From assembly GCA_024742275.1 (NCBI GenBank), contig JANSYS010000005.1, forward strand, positions 124,001 through 188,000: 64,000 nucleotides of DNA. Direction: 5' to 3'. This DNA comes from Alphaproteobacteria bacterium (lineage in GTDB: Bacteria > Pseudomonadota > Alphaproteobacteria > Thalassobaculales > Thalassobaculaceae). How positions within the stretch are numbered: the first letter of the stretch is position 1; every line of letters begins with the position of its first letter. The notes below the pieces were generated by a model. That model did not search any database, was not told the origin of the DNA, and saw nothing but the letters and a program-made list of their open reading frames with translations. Position numbers and translations under genes: made by a program. Positions 1-9,184 of this stretch are shown piece by piece.

Positions 1-56
1 ATCCTATCCCCCGCTGCAGTCCCTCCGCCGCCGGATCCGCTCCGGGTCAACGGAGA

Positions 57-542
57 TCAGGTCTTGCGCCTTATGCCGATTCTGCGGCCGATCCCATCGA
101 GAGCCCCGGTGGCGGCGTGTGCGGCATGGAGAGCCTGCACCTTCGCCAAGGCGGTCTCCGGCATCGGCGCCGCCCGCTTGGTCGTCAGATCGATATGCAT
201 GCACATCAATTCGTTGGTCGCTGCGAGGAACCCTTCCTCGGCATGGTACATGTGATGCAGCAGATGAAACCGCTTGGCATCATGGTCGACGATCCGCGTG
301 CGAAACGCCAGAGGCGCATCTTCAACCACCTCGCGATCGTACGTGACATGCGCCTCCAGAACGAAGATCGACGCATCCGAGGCCCGGCGGTAGGCTTCGC
401 CCAAGCCGAAGTGAACGCACACCTGCTCGGTCGCGATGTCGAAGGCGACCAGATAGTAACCCACGTTCATGTGGCCATTGTAGTCGATCCAGTCCGAGCG
501 CACTGTCGCCGTCCCCGAGTTGAACCATCCCGCGTCGTTCAT
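57..542 (-). CDS. Thioesterase family protein (hotdog fold, 4HBT type)
   Basis: A 161-residue acyl-CoA thioesterase-like protein. The N-terminal motif DYNGHMN (residues 20-26), with the presumed catalytic Asp20, is the hallmark of single-domain hotdog thioesterases. The later pattern EAHVTYDREV followed by KRFHLLHHMY and TNELMCMHID resembles the betainyl-CoA thioesterase branch found beside carnitine dehydrogenase genes, though no carnitine genes are seen here. The open frame extends upstream to 620, but Met at 542 places the motif at the usual distance from the N-terminus and avoids overlap with the divergent transporter starting at 591. The acyl-CoA substrate is not known. Confidence 0.8.
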   Translation of the reverse strand: MNDAGWFNSGTATVRSDWIDYNGHMNVGYYLVAFDIATEQVCVHFGLGEAYRRASDASIFVLEAHVTYDREVVEDAPLAFRTRIVDHDAKRFHLLHHMYHAEEGFLAATNELMCMHIDLTTKRAAPMPETALAKVQALHAAHAATGALDGIGRRIGIRRKT

Positions 543-590
543 GCTGTGCTCCAATAGTCCCGTTTTTCTCCTGAACCGCTTGCGCGGATC

Positions 591-1532
591 ATGAACGCGC
601 TGGCCTGGATGGGCAAACACGCGACCGCGCTGCTCGCGGGCGGCGTTTTCGTCGGCCTGGCCCTCCCCGATCTGGCGACCCTGGCCCGGCCGCTTCTGGT
701 GCCGACCATCGTCGTGATGCTGGTGTTTTCGCTGCTACGCCTGCAGCCCACGGCAATCGCCGCCGCCGCAAGGAGCCCCGGTCGGGTCTTGCCGGTCGTC
801 GGTTTCGTGCTGCTCCTATCCCCGGCCATCGGCCAAGCGGGTGTGATGCTGCTGGGCGTAGAGCAGTGGCTCGGCATAGGCGTCGCCGTCGCTGTGGTCG
901 TATGGACGGCCTCGCCGCCTCTCGTCTCGGTGACCGCGCTGGCGACGATCCTCGGGTTGGACGGGGCCCTCGCGCTGATGGCGATGACGCTGGGCGGCCT
1001 GCTGATGCCGCTGACCCTGCCGCCGCTGGTCTTGGGCCTGATTGGCCTCGATCTGCAGATCGGCGTCGGCGAACTGATGATGCGTCTGACCGGGTTGCTC
1101 GCGCTCGCCGCCATCCTGGCCACGACGGTCCGGAAGATCGTCGGCGAGAACCGCATCCATCGGCATACGGAAGCGATCGACGGCGGTTTCGTTCTCATTA
1201 TGCTGATTTTCGCCATCGCGGTCATGGACGGAGTCACGGCAGCCGCCGTCGCCGACCCATGGAAAGTGGCGGGCATGGTCGTCCTGGTCTTCGCCGTCAG
1301 CCTCGCCCTGCAGGCGATCGGTTTCGCGCTGTTCCTGCCGTGGGGCCGACGCACGGCGACGACGGTGGCATTGATCGGCGGAAACCGGAACATGGCCATC
1401 GTCCTCGGCGCCGCACCGGCCGCTTTCCACCCTGACGCGTTTCTCTATCTTGCGATCCTGCAATTTCCGATCTACCTGCTGCCGGCCTTGCTGCGGCCGA
1501 TCTATCGGAAATACGGAGCGGACGCGCCGTAG
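591..1532 (+). CDS. BASS-like multi-pass membrane transporter
   Basis: A 313-residue, very hydrophobic protein with about nine or ten predicted membrane segments and short polar loops. Pairs of Pro/Gly-rich broken helices (around ASPPLVS near residue 107 and GGNRNMAIVLG near 263) suggest the inverted-repeat fold of the bile acid:sodium symporter superfamily, but the classic BASS signatures are not clear. It is probably an inner-membrane carrier for an organic anion. It is divergent from the thioesterase with a 48-base gap, so the two may share control. Family assignment is from general pattern only. Confidence 0.6.
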   Translation: MNALAWMGKHATALLAGGVFVGLALPDLATLARPLLVPTIVVMLVFSLLRLQPTAIAAAARSPGRVLPVVGFVLLLSPAIGQAGVMLLGVEQWLGIGVAVAVVVWTASPPLVSVTALATILGLDGALALMAMTLGGLLMPLTLPPLVLGLIGLDLQIGVGELMMRLTGLLALAAILATTVRKIVGENRIHRHTEAIDGGFVLIMLIFAIAVMDGVTAAAVADPWKVAGMVVLVFAVSLALQAIGFALFLPWGRRTATTVALIGGNRNMAIVLGAAPAAFHPDAFLYLAILQFPIYLLPALLRPIYRKYGADAP

Positions 1533-1679
1533 CCCGGTTGGAGAAAGGGCGAAAATCGGCGATACTCGAACCATGGTCCTCCGAATGCCGATGACATCGA
1601 ACGCCCCCGGTCCATAGCCGGGCCGCCATCCAGCCGCCTGCATGACCTCGCAGCGCGCAAACCGCAGGGAAAGCCTACC

Positions 1680-3437
1680 GTGAGAGCAATCGACAGCGCC
1701 CGTCGCCGCGGGAATCTGGGTGCTCTCCGACGCCGTCTCGTGTTGGTCGTTCTGACGCTCCTGGCCGCCGGGGCCAGCTATGTCTTCACCGCCGACAGTC
1801 AGATCAATTTCCAGCACATGGCCGCGGCGACCGTGATCCTCATCGGCCTCTGCGTGATCACGATCGACTGGTGGGTCGGTCGGGATATCAAGCGATCGGG
1901 TGGCGTTCAGGCCATGCGGTCCGGCGGCGTTCTGTCCACCGGCCCCGGCGCCACCGCCGGGCGGCTGTGGGCCCAGGGGGAGGGGTTCAGGATCAGCGGT
2001 CTTCCCGAGGACGCACGCAAGAACTTCGGCGAGGCCGCCGCCCTCTTCAAGGAAGCCAAGGACGAAGCCGGCGAGATCCTGGTCAAGCTCAGCCAAGGGG
2101 ATCTCGCGACCGAGACCGGCGATTTCGGGGCCGCCGAGAAGTACTACATGGACGCGGAGAGCGGTGCGAAGGAGACGAAGGAGACGAAGGACGTCCGCAG
2201 CGAGGGTCGCGCGCTGGCCGGTCTCGGTGTCATGAACCTGAGGCGCCGCAGCTACGACGCTGCGCGTCAGCAGTTCGAGGAAGCCCGGAGGGCGTTCTCC
2301 GCCGATACCGACCGTTTCGGCGAAGCCGGTGCCCTGCTCGGTCTGGGGGAGGCCTGCGTCAAGGTGTCGAAGACCGACGAAGGCGCCAACCATCTCGATC
2401 AGGCGCGGTTTCTGTTCAGCCAGGTTGGCGATCGGATCGGCGAAGCGCACGCGCTGTACGCCCGCGGGGAACTGTTCCGGCTGGAACGCAACGGGGCGGA
2501 AGCCCAGAACCGGTTCGAGCGGGCACTGACACTGTATCGGCGGACCGGCGACTATGTCGGCGAGGGCATGGTGCGGCTCTGCCTTTCCGATGCGTATCGG
2601 CGAATGCAGCGCAGCGGCGACGCGAGGGAAACCGCACTTGAAGCCTGCGCCCGGTTCAAACAGGCCGGGCGACGCCTCGGCAACAGCGAACTGATCGCCG
2701 GCCGCGGAGACATTCGCCGGGCCCGCATTCGTTTCGATTGGTCGAGAGCCAACGGCAACGCCGCCCGCAACCTGTTCGTGGAGACCGGCGAGCGAGACAA
2801 CGAGAGCCGAGTCATGATCGGCATGGGCGAACTCGAACGGATGGCCGGAAACCTCGAAGAGGCCCGCGGCCTGTTCGACCGGGTCATCGCGCAGTCGAAG
2901 AACTCGAGCGATCTCTTGATACTGGCCGATGCCCAAAAGGGCCGAGGCCATGTCGACATCGCTCGCGATCAGAAAAGGTCGGCACGCGAAGTCCTGAAGG
3001 AGGCCTATGGTCACTACCAGAATGCCGGCGGCGCGCGGGATGCCGCGCAAGCCCTGATGGACCTCGGCCAGCTCGATATGCTGATGGAGAACTTCGACCG
3101 GGCGCGGGTGAACTATGCCCAGGTGCGGGGCATGTACGCCAAGCTGCGGGATCCCCATGGCGAGGCGACCGCCGTGCGCGCCATCGGCGATCTGGAATCG
3201 GCTCAGGGTCGGCTTCAGCAAGCGCAGCAGGCCTATGCCGAAGCCCGCATTCTGTTCCAGAGCGTCGGGGACCGGCTGTCAGAGGCCGATGCCGCTCTGC
3301 AGATCGGGTTGCTGGCGGTGAACCACGACAACGCGACGGCAGCGGCCCTGCTGGTCCAGGCCGGACGGCTCTATCGAGCGGTAGGTGCGGTCGAATGGCA
3401 ACGCAAGGCGCATGGGCTGGCACGCTGTGTGAGGTAG
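1680..3437 (+). CDS. Membrane-anchored TPR-repeat protein
   Basis: A 585-residue protein with two hydrophobic segments near the N-terminus (about residues 18-38 and 47-65) followed by a soluble region built almost wholly of TPR-like helix pairs. Repeated patterns such as GEAxALxGLGE, A(R/E)xxFEEAR and YRRTGDxxGEG run from about residue 110 to the end, roughly ten to twelve repeats. It probably acts as a cytoplasmic scaffold held to the inner membrane. The start is a GTG at 1680. No enzymatic domain is seen and no partner is evident next to it. Function unknown beyond protein-protein interaction. Confidence 0.7.
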   Translation: MRAIDSARRRGNLGALRRRLVLVVLTLLAAGASYVFTADSQINFQHMAAATVILIGLCVITIDWWVGRDIKRSGGVQAMRSGGVLSTGPGATAGRLWAQGEGFRISGLPEDARKNFGEAAALFKEAKDEAGEILVKLSQGDLATETGDFGAAEKYYMDAESGAKETKETKDVRSEGRALAGLGVMNLRRRSYDAARQQFEEARRAFSADTDRFGEAGALLGLGEACVKVSKTDEGANHLDQARFLFSQVGDRIGEAHALYARGELFRLERNGAEAQNRFERALTLYRRTGDYVGEGMVRLCLSDAYRRMQRSGDARETALEACARFKQAGRRLGNSELIAGRGDIRRARIRFDWSRANGNAARNLFVETGERDNESRVMIGMGELERMAGNLEEARGLFDRVIAQSKNSSDLLILADAQKGRGHVDIARDQKRSAREVLKEAYGHYQNAGGARDAAQALMDLGQLDMLMENFDRARVNYAQVRGMYAKLRDPHGEATAVRAIGDLESAQGRLQQAQQAYAEARILFQSVGDRLSEADAALQIGLLAVNHDNATAAALLVQAGRLYRAVGAVEWQRKAHGLARCVR

Positions 3438-3655
3438 CCCACAAACGCCCGACCGAGGCGCGACATTTCTGCAACACCGCCGATGAAGGCATTGCTCAAC
3501 CGTGCCTCGGACTGGCCATCGAACGTACCTTGTGATAGTCGACTAAAAAGCAGTCTAGGACCTGTCCAGTCGTTATCGACACGGACGAGAACCATTTGCT
3601 TGGGCTGTGTATGAGCGCGGTTCTTGTCGCGCGTCTTATAGAGGAATTGGCCTCG

Positions 3656-4441
3656 ATGCGTCGGGTAGCGATCGGATCCACTTTTGCATTGTTGCTCCTG
3701 GCGGGCTGCGCGTCGCAGGGTGACTTGGAAGAAGGCGCGGTTTACGACCCGATCGAGCCCGCGAACCGCCTGGTGTTCGCGATGAACGACGCCGTCGACA
3801 CCATGGTCCTTCAGCCCACCGCGTACGTTTACAAGGAAGTCGTACCGTCGGCGATCCGCGAGGTCGTCCGCAACTTCCTGGATTGGCTGAGTTCTCCGGT
3901 ATACATCGCCAACAGCGCCCTTCAGGGAGATCTTGAAGGATTGAAGCATAACGCCTCGCGCTTCATCGCCAACGCACCGATGTTCGGTATGGTGGACAAT
4001 GCGACCGGATTGGGGCTTGAGCGGCGGCCGGAGGATTTCGGTCAGACGCTCGCCGTGTGGGGCGCGGATGAAGGTCCGTACATCGTTCTGCCGATCCTCG
4101 GTCCGTCCAACCTCCGCGATACCGTCGGTTTGGTCGCCGACAACTTCCTGGACCCGGTGAATTACATCGGCAACGAGGATGAGCGGACCCGCTACCAAAT
4201 CGCCCGTCGTGTCGTCGGCGCCGTTTCCTTCCGGGCGGACAACTTCGACCAGATCAACGATCTGAAGGCGACGTCCGTGGACTACTATGCCCGCGTTCGA
4301 ACCATCTATCAGCAGCGGCGCGAAGCGCTGGTTCGCAACAACACGCCTCCCGGTGTAGGCGGCACGTCGTCCGGTGAGTTCGAAGAGTATCGCCCGGCCA
4401 ACACTCCGATTGAGCAAAGCGGGCAACGAGCGGCCGATTGA
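3656..4441 (+). CDS. mlaA: MlaA/VacJ outer-membrane lipoprotein
   Basis: A 261-residue lipoprotein of the Mla pathway, which removes mislocalised phospholipids from the outer leaflet of the outer membrane. The signal peptide ends in a lipobox with LLAGC and Cys18 as lipidation site. The family signature DPIEPANR follows at 31-38, and later GLGLERRPEDFGQTLAVWG and GPYIVLPILGPSNLRDT are characteristic of MlaA. The start at 3656 is preferred over an in-frame ATG further upstream because it follows GAGGAA and begins a proper signal peptide. The mlaC gene follows 80 bases downstream. The C-terminal 35 residues are polar and probably disordered. Confidence 0.95.
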   Translation: MRRVAIGSTFALLLLAGCASQGDLEEGAVYDPIEPANRLVFAMNDAVDTMVLQPTAYVYKEVVPSAIREVVRNFLDWLSSPVYIANSALQGDLEGLKHNASRFIANAPMFGMVDNATGLGLERRPEDFGQTLAVWGADEGPYIVLPILGPSNLRDTVGLVADNFLDPVNYIGNEDERTRYQIARRVVGAVSFRADNFDQINDLKATSVDYYARVRTIYQQRREALVRNNTPPGVGGTSSGEFEEYRPANTPIEQSGQRAAD

Positions 4442-4521
4442 CGGTCGGGGCCGGATGAAGACCGGAATCATCTCAGAGCTGACAGCCTGAAGAAATTCGA
4501 GCGAAAAGCGAGGATCGGCCC

Positions 4522-5133
4522 ATGGGCAGTCTATTCAGGGCATTTGTGGTAATTGTTCTGGTTCTCGTGCCGCTGTCTCAGGCGCGCTCGGCCTCCGATG
4601 CCGGCCAGTTCGTGTCGGAGTTCGCCGACAAGGCAATCGCCCTGGTGTCGGATAAAAGCCTGTCCACTGCAGAACGGCGCGAGCAGTTCGGTACGTTGGT
4701 CGAGACCTATTTCGACATGCCGGGGATCGGGCGCTTCCTGCTCGGCCGCTACTGGCGAACCGCCTCCGAAAAAGAACAGGACGCCTACCTGAAAGCCTTC
4801 ACGGAAAACATCGTCTACACGTACTCGCGACGGTTCGATGACTACGACGGCCAGAAGCTCGTGGTCGACGGCACCAGAGACGATGGGCGCTTCGACATCG
4901 TTTCCAGTCGTATCGTCGACTCGAAGAGCAACCAGGAATACCGGCTGGACTGGCGGGTCATCGATGAAGGCGGATCGCAGAAGATCGTCGATGTCGTGAT
5001 CGAAGGCGTGAGCATGAGTGTGACCCAACGCCAGGAATACGCCTCGCTGATACAAAGCAACGGTGGCAGGGTGCAGGCCCTGATCGACGCGTTGAACCGT
5101 CAGATGGCCGGGGTCAGGGCCTCCGACAGCTGA
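4522..5133 (+). CDS. mlaC: MlaC-type phospholipid-binding periplasmic protein
   Basis: A 203-residue secreted protein of the MlaC/Ttg2D family, the periplasmic shuttle that carries phospholipid between MlaA and the inner-membrane MlaFEDB complex. A signal peptide covers about residues 1-24 (hydrophobic FVVIVLVLVPLS, then ARSA). The mature part has the family order FGTLVETYFDMPGIGRFLLG, YWRTASEKEQ, and a C-terminal IVDVVIEGVSMSVTQRQEY. It lies directly after mlaA and probably shares its mRNA. The mlaFED genes are not in the window. A stem-loop follows at 5156-5186. Confidence 0.93.
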   Translation: MGSLFRAFVVIVLVLVPLSQARSASDAGQFVSEFADKAIALVSDKSLSTAERREQFGTLVETYFDMPGIGRFLLGRYWRTASEKEQDAYLKAFTENIVYTYSRRFDDYDGQKLVVDGTRDDGRFDIVSSRIVDSKSNQEYRLDWRVIDEGGSQKIVDVVIEGVSMSVTQRQEYASLIQSNGGRVQALIDALNRQMAGVRASDS

Positions 5134-5155
5134 TTCCCTTTACCACGGTCTGACC

Positions 5156-5190
5156 ACGCCGATCCTGTTGGTGTCAGGGTCGGCGTTTCG
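5156..5190 (+). terminator. Stem-loop after mlaC, probable terminator
   Basis: A 12-bp stem (5156-5167 with 5175-5186, one G-U pair) and a 7-base loop follow the mlaC stop by 22 bases. The T-run after it is short (TTCGATT), so termination strength is uncertain. It lies between mlaC and the convergent ettA. Confidence 0.55.
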
Positions 5191-5310
5191 ATTCCGGCAG
5201 CAGCGTGAACGGACTTACCCAAAAGTCCGAATAAGGGAGAAAGCCGGCAGGCCGGTCAGCGCGCCGGATCGTCCCCGCCGGGGCGCAGAACGATCCGGGC
5301 CAAATGCATC

Positions 5311-6993
5311 TCAGGAGCGCACCACCGGCTTGTAGCGGATGCGATGCGGCTGGGTTGCGTCTTCGCCAAGACGCCGCTTCTTGTCGGCCTCGTAGGCCTC
5401 GAAGTTGCCTTCGAACCACTCCACATGGCTGTCGCCCTCGAAGGCGAGGATATGGGTCGCGACGCGGTCCAGGAACCAGCGATCGTGGCTGATCACTACC
5501 GCGCAGCCGGCGAAGTCCAGGAGACCCTCTTCCAGTGCCCGCAGTGTGTCGACGTCCAGATCGTTGGTCGGCTCGTCAAGCATCAAGACGTTGGCGCCCG
5601 ATTTCAGCATCTTTGCGAGATGGACCCGGTTGCGCTCGCCGCCCGAAAGCTGGCCGACCTTCTTCTGCTGGTCGCCGCCGCGGAAGTTGAACTGGCCGCA
5701 ATAGGCCCGGCTCTGCATCTTGCGCCGGCCGAGATCGATCTCGTCCAGACCGTCGGAGATTTCCTCCCAGACGGTCTTGTTGGCGTCGAGGCTGTCGCGG
5801 CTCTGATCGACATAGCCGAGCTTCACCGTGTCGCCAATTCGGATAACGCCCTGGTCCGGTGTTTCCTGCTCCGTGATCATCCGGAACAGCGTGGTCTTGC
5901 CGGCGCCGTTCGGTCCGATGACCCCGACGATGCCGCCCGGCGGCAGCTTGAAGGTCAGATCCTCGATCAACAGCCGATCGCCAAACGCCTTGGTTAGCCC
6001 TTCCGACTCTATCACCACGTCGCCGAGACGCGGACCGGCGGGGATGACGATCTGAGCGGTATCGGGAGCTTTTTCCCGGTTCTGGGCCAGCAGTTCCTCA
6101 TAAGCCTGGATACGCGCCTTGGACTTCGCCTGGCGCGCCCGTGGGCTCTGTTGAATCCACTCGAGCTCGTTGTTGAGCGTCCGCATCCGGGCCGCTTCCT
6201 GGCGTCCCTCCTGCTCCAGCCGCTTCTGCTTCTGCACGAGCCAGCCGGAATAGTTGCCCTCGTAGGGGATGCCTCGACCGCGGTCGAGTTCAAGAATCCA
6301 ACCTGCCACCTCGTCGAGGAAGTATCGATCGTGGGTGACCGTCACGACAGTTCCCGGATACTCGGCCAGCATGCGCTGCAACCAGGCCACGGACTCCGCG
6401 TCCAGATGGTTGGTCGGCTCGTCCAGCAGCAGCATGTCGGGCTGCGACAGGAGCAGGCGGGCCAGCGCCACCCGGCGGCGTTCACCGCCGGACAGGTTGG
6501 TGACGTCCGCATCGCCCGGCGGACAGCGCAATGCGTCCATAGCAATGTTGACCTTGCGCTCCAGGTCCCAGGCATCCGCGGCGTCGATCTTCTCCTGTAG
6601 CTCCGCCTGTTCGGCGAGCAGCGCGTTCATCTCGTCGTCGGTCATCTCCTCGCCGAAGCGCATGGAGACCTCGTTGAACTTGTCGACCAGATCCTTGATC
6701 GGCCCCAGTCCGCGCATGACGTTGCCCTGGACGTCCGTATCAGTATCCAGTTGGGGTTCCTGGGGCAGATAGCCGACCTTCACGCCGTCGGCCGCCCATG
6801 CCTCGCCCTGATACTCGGTGTCGACTCCCGCCATGATCTTCAGCAGGGTCGACTTACCAGCGCCATTGACGCCCAGAACGCCGATCTTGGCGCCCGGCAG
6901 GAAAGACAGGCGGATATCCTTCAGGACTTCACGGCCTCCAGGGTAGACCTTGGAGAGACCGTTCATGACGTAGATGTACTGATAGGAGGCCAT
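5311..6993 (-). CDS. ettA: Energy-dependent translational throttle ATPase EttA
   Basis: A 560-residue ABC-F protein with two nucleotide-binding domains and no membrane part. It binds the ribosomal E site and gates entry into elongation according to the ATP/ADP ratio. Domain 1 has Walker [10 protein letters not shown] at 41-49, signature LSGGE at 167-171 and Walker [12 protein letters not shown] at 188-198. A basic arm/linker spans about 245-305, and domain 2 has GPNGAGKTT at 360-368, LSGGE at 449-453 and [11 protein letters not shown] at 470-480. The N-terminus [18 protein letters not shown] is typical of EttA rather than of other ABC-F groups. It is a single gene, convergent with mlaC. Confidence 0.96.
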   Translation of the reverse strand: MASYQYIYVMNGLSKVYPGGREVLKDIRLSFLPGAKIGVLGVNGAGKSTLLKIMAGVDTEYQGEAWAADGVKVGYLPQEPQLDTDTDVQGNVMRGLGPIKDLVDKFNEVSMRFGEEMTDDEMNALLAEQAELQEKIDAADAWDLERKVNIAMDALRCPPGDADVTNLSGGERRRVALARLLLSQPDMLLLDEPTNHLDAESVAWLQRMLAEYPGTVVTVTHDRYFLDEVAGWILELDRGRGIPYEGNYSGWLVQKQKRLEQEGRQEAARMRTLNNELEWIQQSPRARQAKSKARIQAYEELLAQNREKAPDTAQIVIPAGPRLGDVVIESEGLTKAFGDRLLIEDLTFKLPPGGIVGVIGPNGAGKTTLFRMITEQETPDQGVIRIGDTVKLGYVDQSRDSLDANKTVWEEISDGLDEIDLGRRKMQSRAYCGQFNFRGGDQQKKVGQLSGGERNRVHLAKMLKSGANVLMLDEPTNDLDVDTLRALEEGLLDFAGCAVVISHDRWFLDRVATHILAFEGDSHVEWFEGNFEAYEADKKRRLGEDATQPHRIRYKPVVRS

Positions 6994-7163
6994 TCGGCGC
7001 GGTCCTTTGACGGAACGTGGAATTAATCAGCGCCGGTTCTAGCCCATCGGCCGGGGGCCCGGCAATGCGGGTGTCCACCAAGTGCGTATCTGCCCGGTGG
7101 CGGCGGCATCGATTCAACTGCTAGAGTTTTAGGCGAATACTCGAAGCCGCCGCGAGCGCCGCC

Positions 7164-7550
7164 ATGCCAGCCGAATTCCGCTTCATCCTGTTCACCCCGC
7201 AGGAAGCCGCCGAGGCGATTGTCAAGTTCTGTCAGAAGAGCGGGCGCAAGTTGCCGGTGGCGACGGTGATCGGGGCGGAACCGGTCGGCGGCGTGGCCGG
7301 GAAAGAACCGCCGCGCGGTCTGCTGAGGCTGTTGCCGGATAGCGGCAAGGAGGTCCAGCTCAAATTCGAACCCCAGGAGATCGTCGGCGCGCTCCTGCTG
7401 TTCGCGCTGGATCGTAAAATCCCGATGCCGAGGGACAGCGAGAAGGTTCTCGAGTCGATCAGCAACAGATTCGCGCTCAGAATCGGCTACTATCCGCTGG
7501 AAAAGGCCGATGCCGGCAAGCCGGAGACCGCCAAGACGACCGACAGATAG
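7164..7550 (+). CDS. Hypothetical protein, 128 residues
   Basis: A small soluble protein that I do not recognise. It starts with an FRFILFTPQEAAEAIVKFC segment (beta strand then helix), has a central LLPDSGKEVQLKFEPQEIVGALLLFAL stretch, and ends in a Lys/Thr-rich polar tail. Codon third-position GC matches neighbours, and the ATG at 7164 is the first in frame. Divergent from ettA with about 170 bases between. No catalytic motif, signal peptide or membrane helix is visible. The compact alpha/beta pattern suggests a small regulatory or binding domain, but this is a guess. Confidence 0.6.
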   Translation: MPAEFRFILFTPQEAAEAIVKFCQKSGRKLPVATVIGAEPVGGVAGKEPPRGLLRLLPDSGKEVQLKFEPQEIVGALLLFALDRKIPMPRDSEKVLESISNRFALRIGYYPLEKADAGKPETAKTTDR

Positions 7551-7662
7551 CGGGAGACGCGAAGACGGACCGCGGCGGCATGTGCGAAGCCCCAGCCATA
7601 CTATTGTCCGATCAGACGCGACGGTCGTGATCTTCCCGGTGGTCCGACGCCGCTCAAGCGGC

Positions 7663-8844
7663 TCACTCGGGCGTCAGGCGCACCGCGCCAAGAGCCGCCA
7701 GAAGGCCAGCGATGGCAGCCGCGAGCATCAGCATCAATAGCCTGCTCGGAGAGGGATCATCGGCCAGGGCGTAGCCGGTAACGGTCGTCATCACCGCCCC
7801 TCCGGCGAGGGTCATCGCGCCGTTGATTCCGGCCGCGCTGCCGGCCAGCCTGGGCTTGACGGAAAGGGCCCCGGCATTGCTGTTCGGCATTGTGAGCCCG
7901 TTTCCCAACCCGACGAAGATGGTGGAGCCGAAGAAGAACAACGGGTGAATCAGCCCCGAAGCCAACGCTGCAAGCCCAGCCGTGAGGCCGCCGCAGGCCA
8001 CCAGACGCCCAAGGATCATAACGATTCTCGATGCCAGATGCCTGCCGAGCCGCCCCGATAGGTAGCTTCCGGTCATGAACCCTCCGGTGATGCTGCCGAC
8101 GGCTATCCCGAGTTCGGCCGTCGTCGTTCCGAACACCGATGTCGCGACCAGCGGAGCGCCGGTGATGAAGATGAAGAACGCCCCGGTCGAGAATGTCGTA
8201 CACCCCACGTAGCACCAAAACGTGGGAGCCTGGAGGAGAGCCGTCAGGGTCTCGGGCTCCTTCCCCGAAGCGTCGTGTCGCGACGCCAGGGTTTCCCCGA
8301 GATCGCGCCACGTCAGGTACAGAAGTCCCGCTCCGGCAAGGGCGTAGAACAGGAAAATCGATCTCCAGCCGAACGCGGCATCGAGCAGGCTGCCCAGCAT
8401 CGGGCCGAGCATCGGCGCAAGCGCCATGGCCATACTGATCTTGCCGATCAGCCGGGCGACCTCGGCCCCGTCGTTCGTGTCCCGAACGATCGCAAGCGAC
8501 AGGACCGAGCCGACGACCACGCTGGCCTGAAGCATCCTGAACACCAGGAGGGTCACCACGTCCTGAGCGACGGCGGTTACGAAAGACGCCGCGGCGAAAA
8601 CCAATAGAGCGCACAGGACGACCGGCCTGCGCCCCACCCGGTCGGCCAAGGGTCCCGCCGCCAACTGAACGACCGCCGTGACAGCGAGATAGCCGCCGAC
8701 TGTCAGACTGATCACCGCGTAATCCGCCGTCAGATCCGTGGCCATATTGGCCAGCGACGGCACGATGGCGTTCAAGGAGAGCAGGGACAGTGCCGAGAGC
8801 AGGATCAGGGTCGTCAGAGACGGGGGCGAGCCGGGTTTGAGCAT
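7663..8844 (-). CDS. Bcr/CflA-type MFS multidrug exporter
   Basis: A 393-residue major facilitator of the drug:H+ antiporter (12 TM) family. The loop 2-3 signature GPLADRVGRRPV is seen, and motif C-like LGPMLGSLLDAAFGWRSIFLF lies in the region of helices 4-6, as in Bcr/CflA proteins. Met at 8844 is chosen because it begins MLKPGSPPSLTTLILLSAL, a typical cytoplasmic lead into helix 1. A longer frame to 8934 would run through a strong hairpin (8874-8894) that looks like a leader terminator. Substrate unknown. Confidence 0.85.
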   Translation of the reverse strand: MLKPGSPPSLTTLILLSALSLLSLNAIVPSLANMATDLTADYAVISLTVGGYLAVTAVVQLAAGPLADRVGRRPVVLCALLVFAAASFVTAVAQDVVTLLVFRMLQASVVVGSVLSLAIVRDTNDGAEVARLIGKISMAMALAPMLGPMLGSLLDAAFGWRSIFLFYALAGAGLLYLTWRDLGETLASRHDASGKEPETLTALLQAPTFWCYVGCTTFSTGAFFIFITGAPLVATSVFGTTTAELGIAVGSITGGFMTGSYLSGRLGRHLASRIVMILGRLVACGGLTAGLAALASGLIHPLFFFGSTIFVGLGNGLTMPNSNAGALSVKPRLAGSAAGINGAMTLAGGAVMTTVTGYALADDPSPSRLLMLMLAAAIAGLLAALGAVRLTPE

Positions 8845-9184
8845 GTCGGTACCGAGCTTCCGGAAAATCAAAACCCCCGAACGGGGTTCGGGGGCGCATC
8901 TCAGAGTGGGTCGGTTTCCGCTACCGAACGACACCCCAGGTGGCGCCTACGACGGTGGTTGCGCATACACTAACAGGGTAGGTCATTCGGGCTCTCCTCG
9001 GACCAAGCGTAGCCGCAGTCGCACGGCGCGACAACGAACGATAAAGCCCGGCGCAGGGCACAGCCCTCCAATCCTCTTTGCCGACCCGCGCTTCGGTACT
9101 ATCTATCGCTTCGGGTTCAGCTGTTTCGGAGGGTCGCGCAACCAAGGCACGGAGAACGTGTCGTCAGGTTCCGTCGCTCACATC
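8845..9184. other. Intergenic region between MFS exporter and TPR-methyltransferase
   Basis: 340 bases between two divergent genes. Apart from the hairpin at 8874-8894 no further gene is supported. An open frame runs through it in the frame of the downstream methyltransferase (from 8738), but its composition is Arg/Ser-rich and it overlaps the MFS coding region, so I treat it as non-coding. It should hold the promoters of both genes, but I could not fix them. Confidence 0.5.
8865..8894 (-). promoter_or_regulatory. Attenuator-like hairpin in the leader of the MFS gene
   Basis: A perfect 9-bp inverted repeat CCCCCGAAC / GTTCGGGGG (8874-8882 and 8886-8894, loop GGG). On the minus strand it is followed by TTTTGATTTT. 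This has the form of an intrinsic terminator, yet it sits only about 30 bases before the start codon of the exporter, so it may act as an attenuator in the 5' leader. Confidence 0.55.

Noticed and set aside
816-3221. An 801-codon minus-strand open frame
   Set aside because: It lies opposite the BASS-like and TPR genes, has no family features and is a product of high GC content.
8738-9184. Long N-terminal extension of the TPR-methyltransferase
   Set aside because: It overlaps the opposite MFS gene, and its sequence is low-quality; the TPR domain starts right at 9185.
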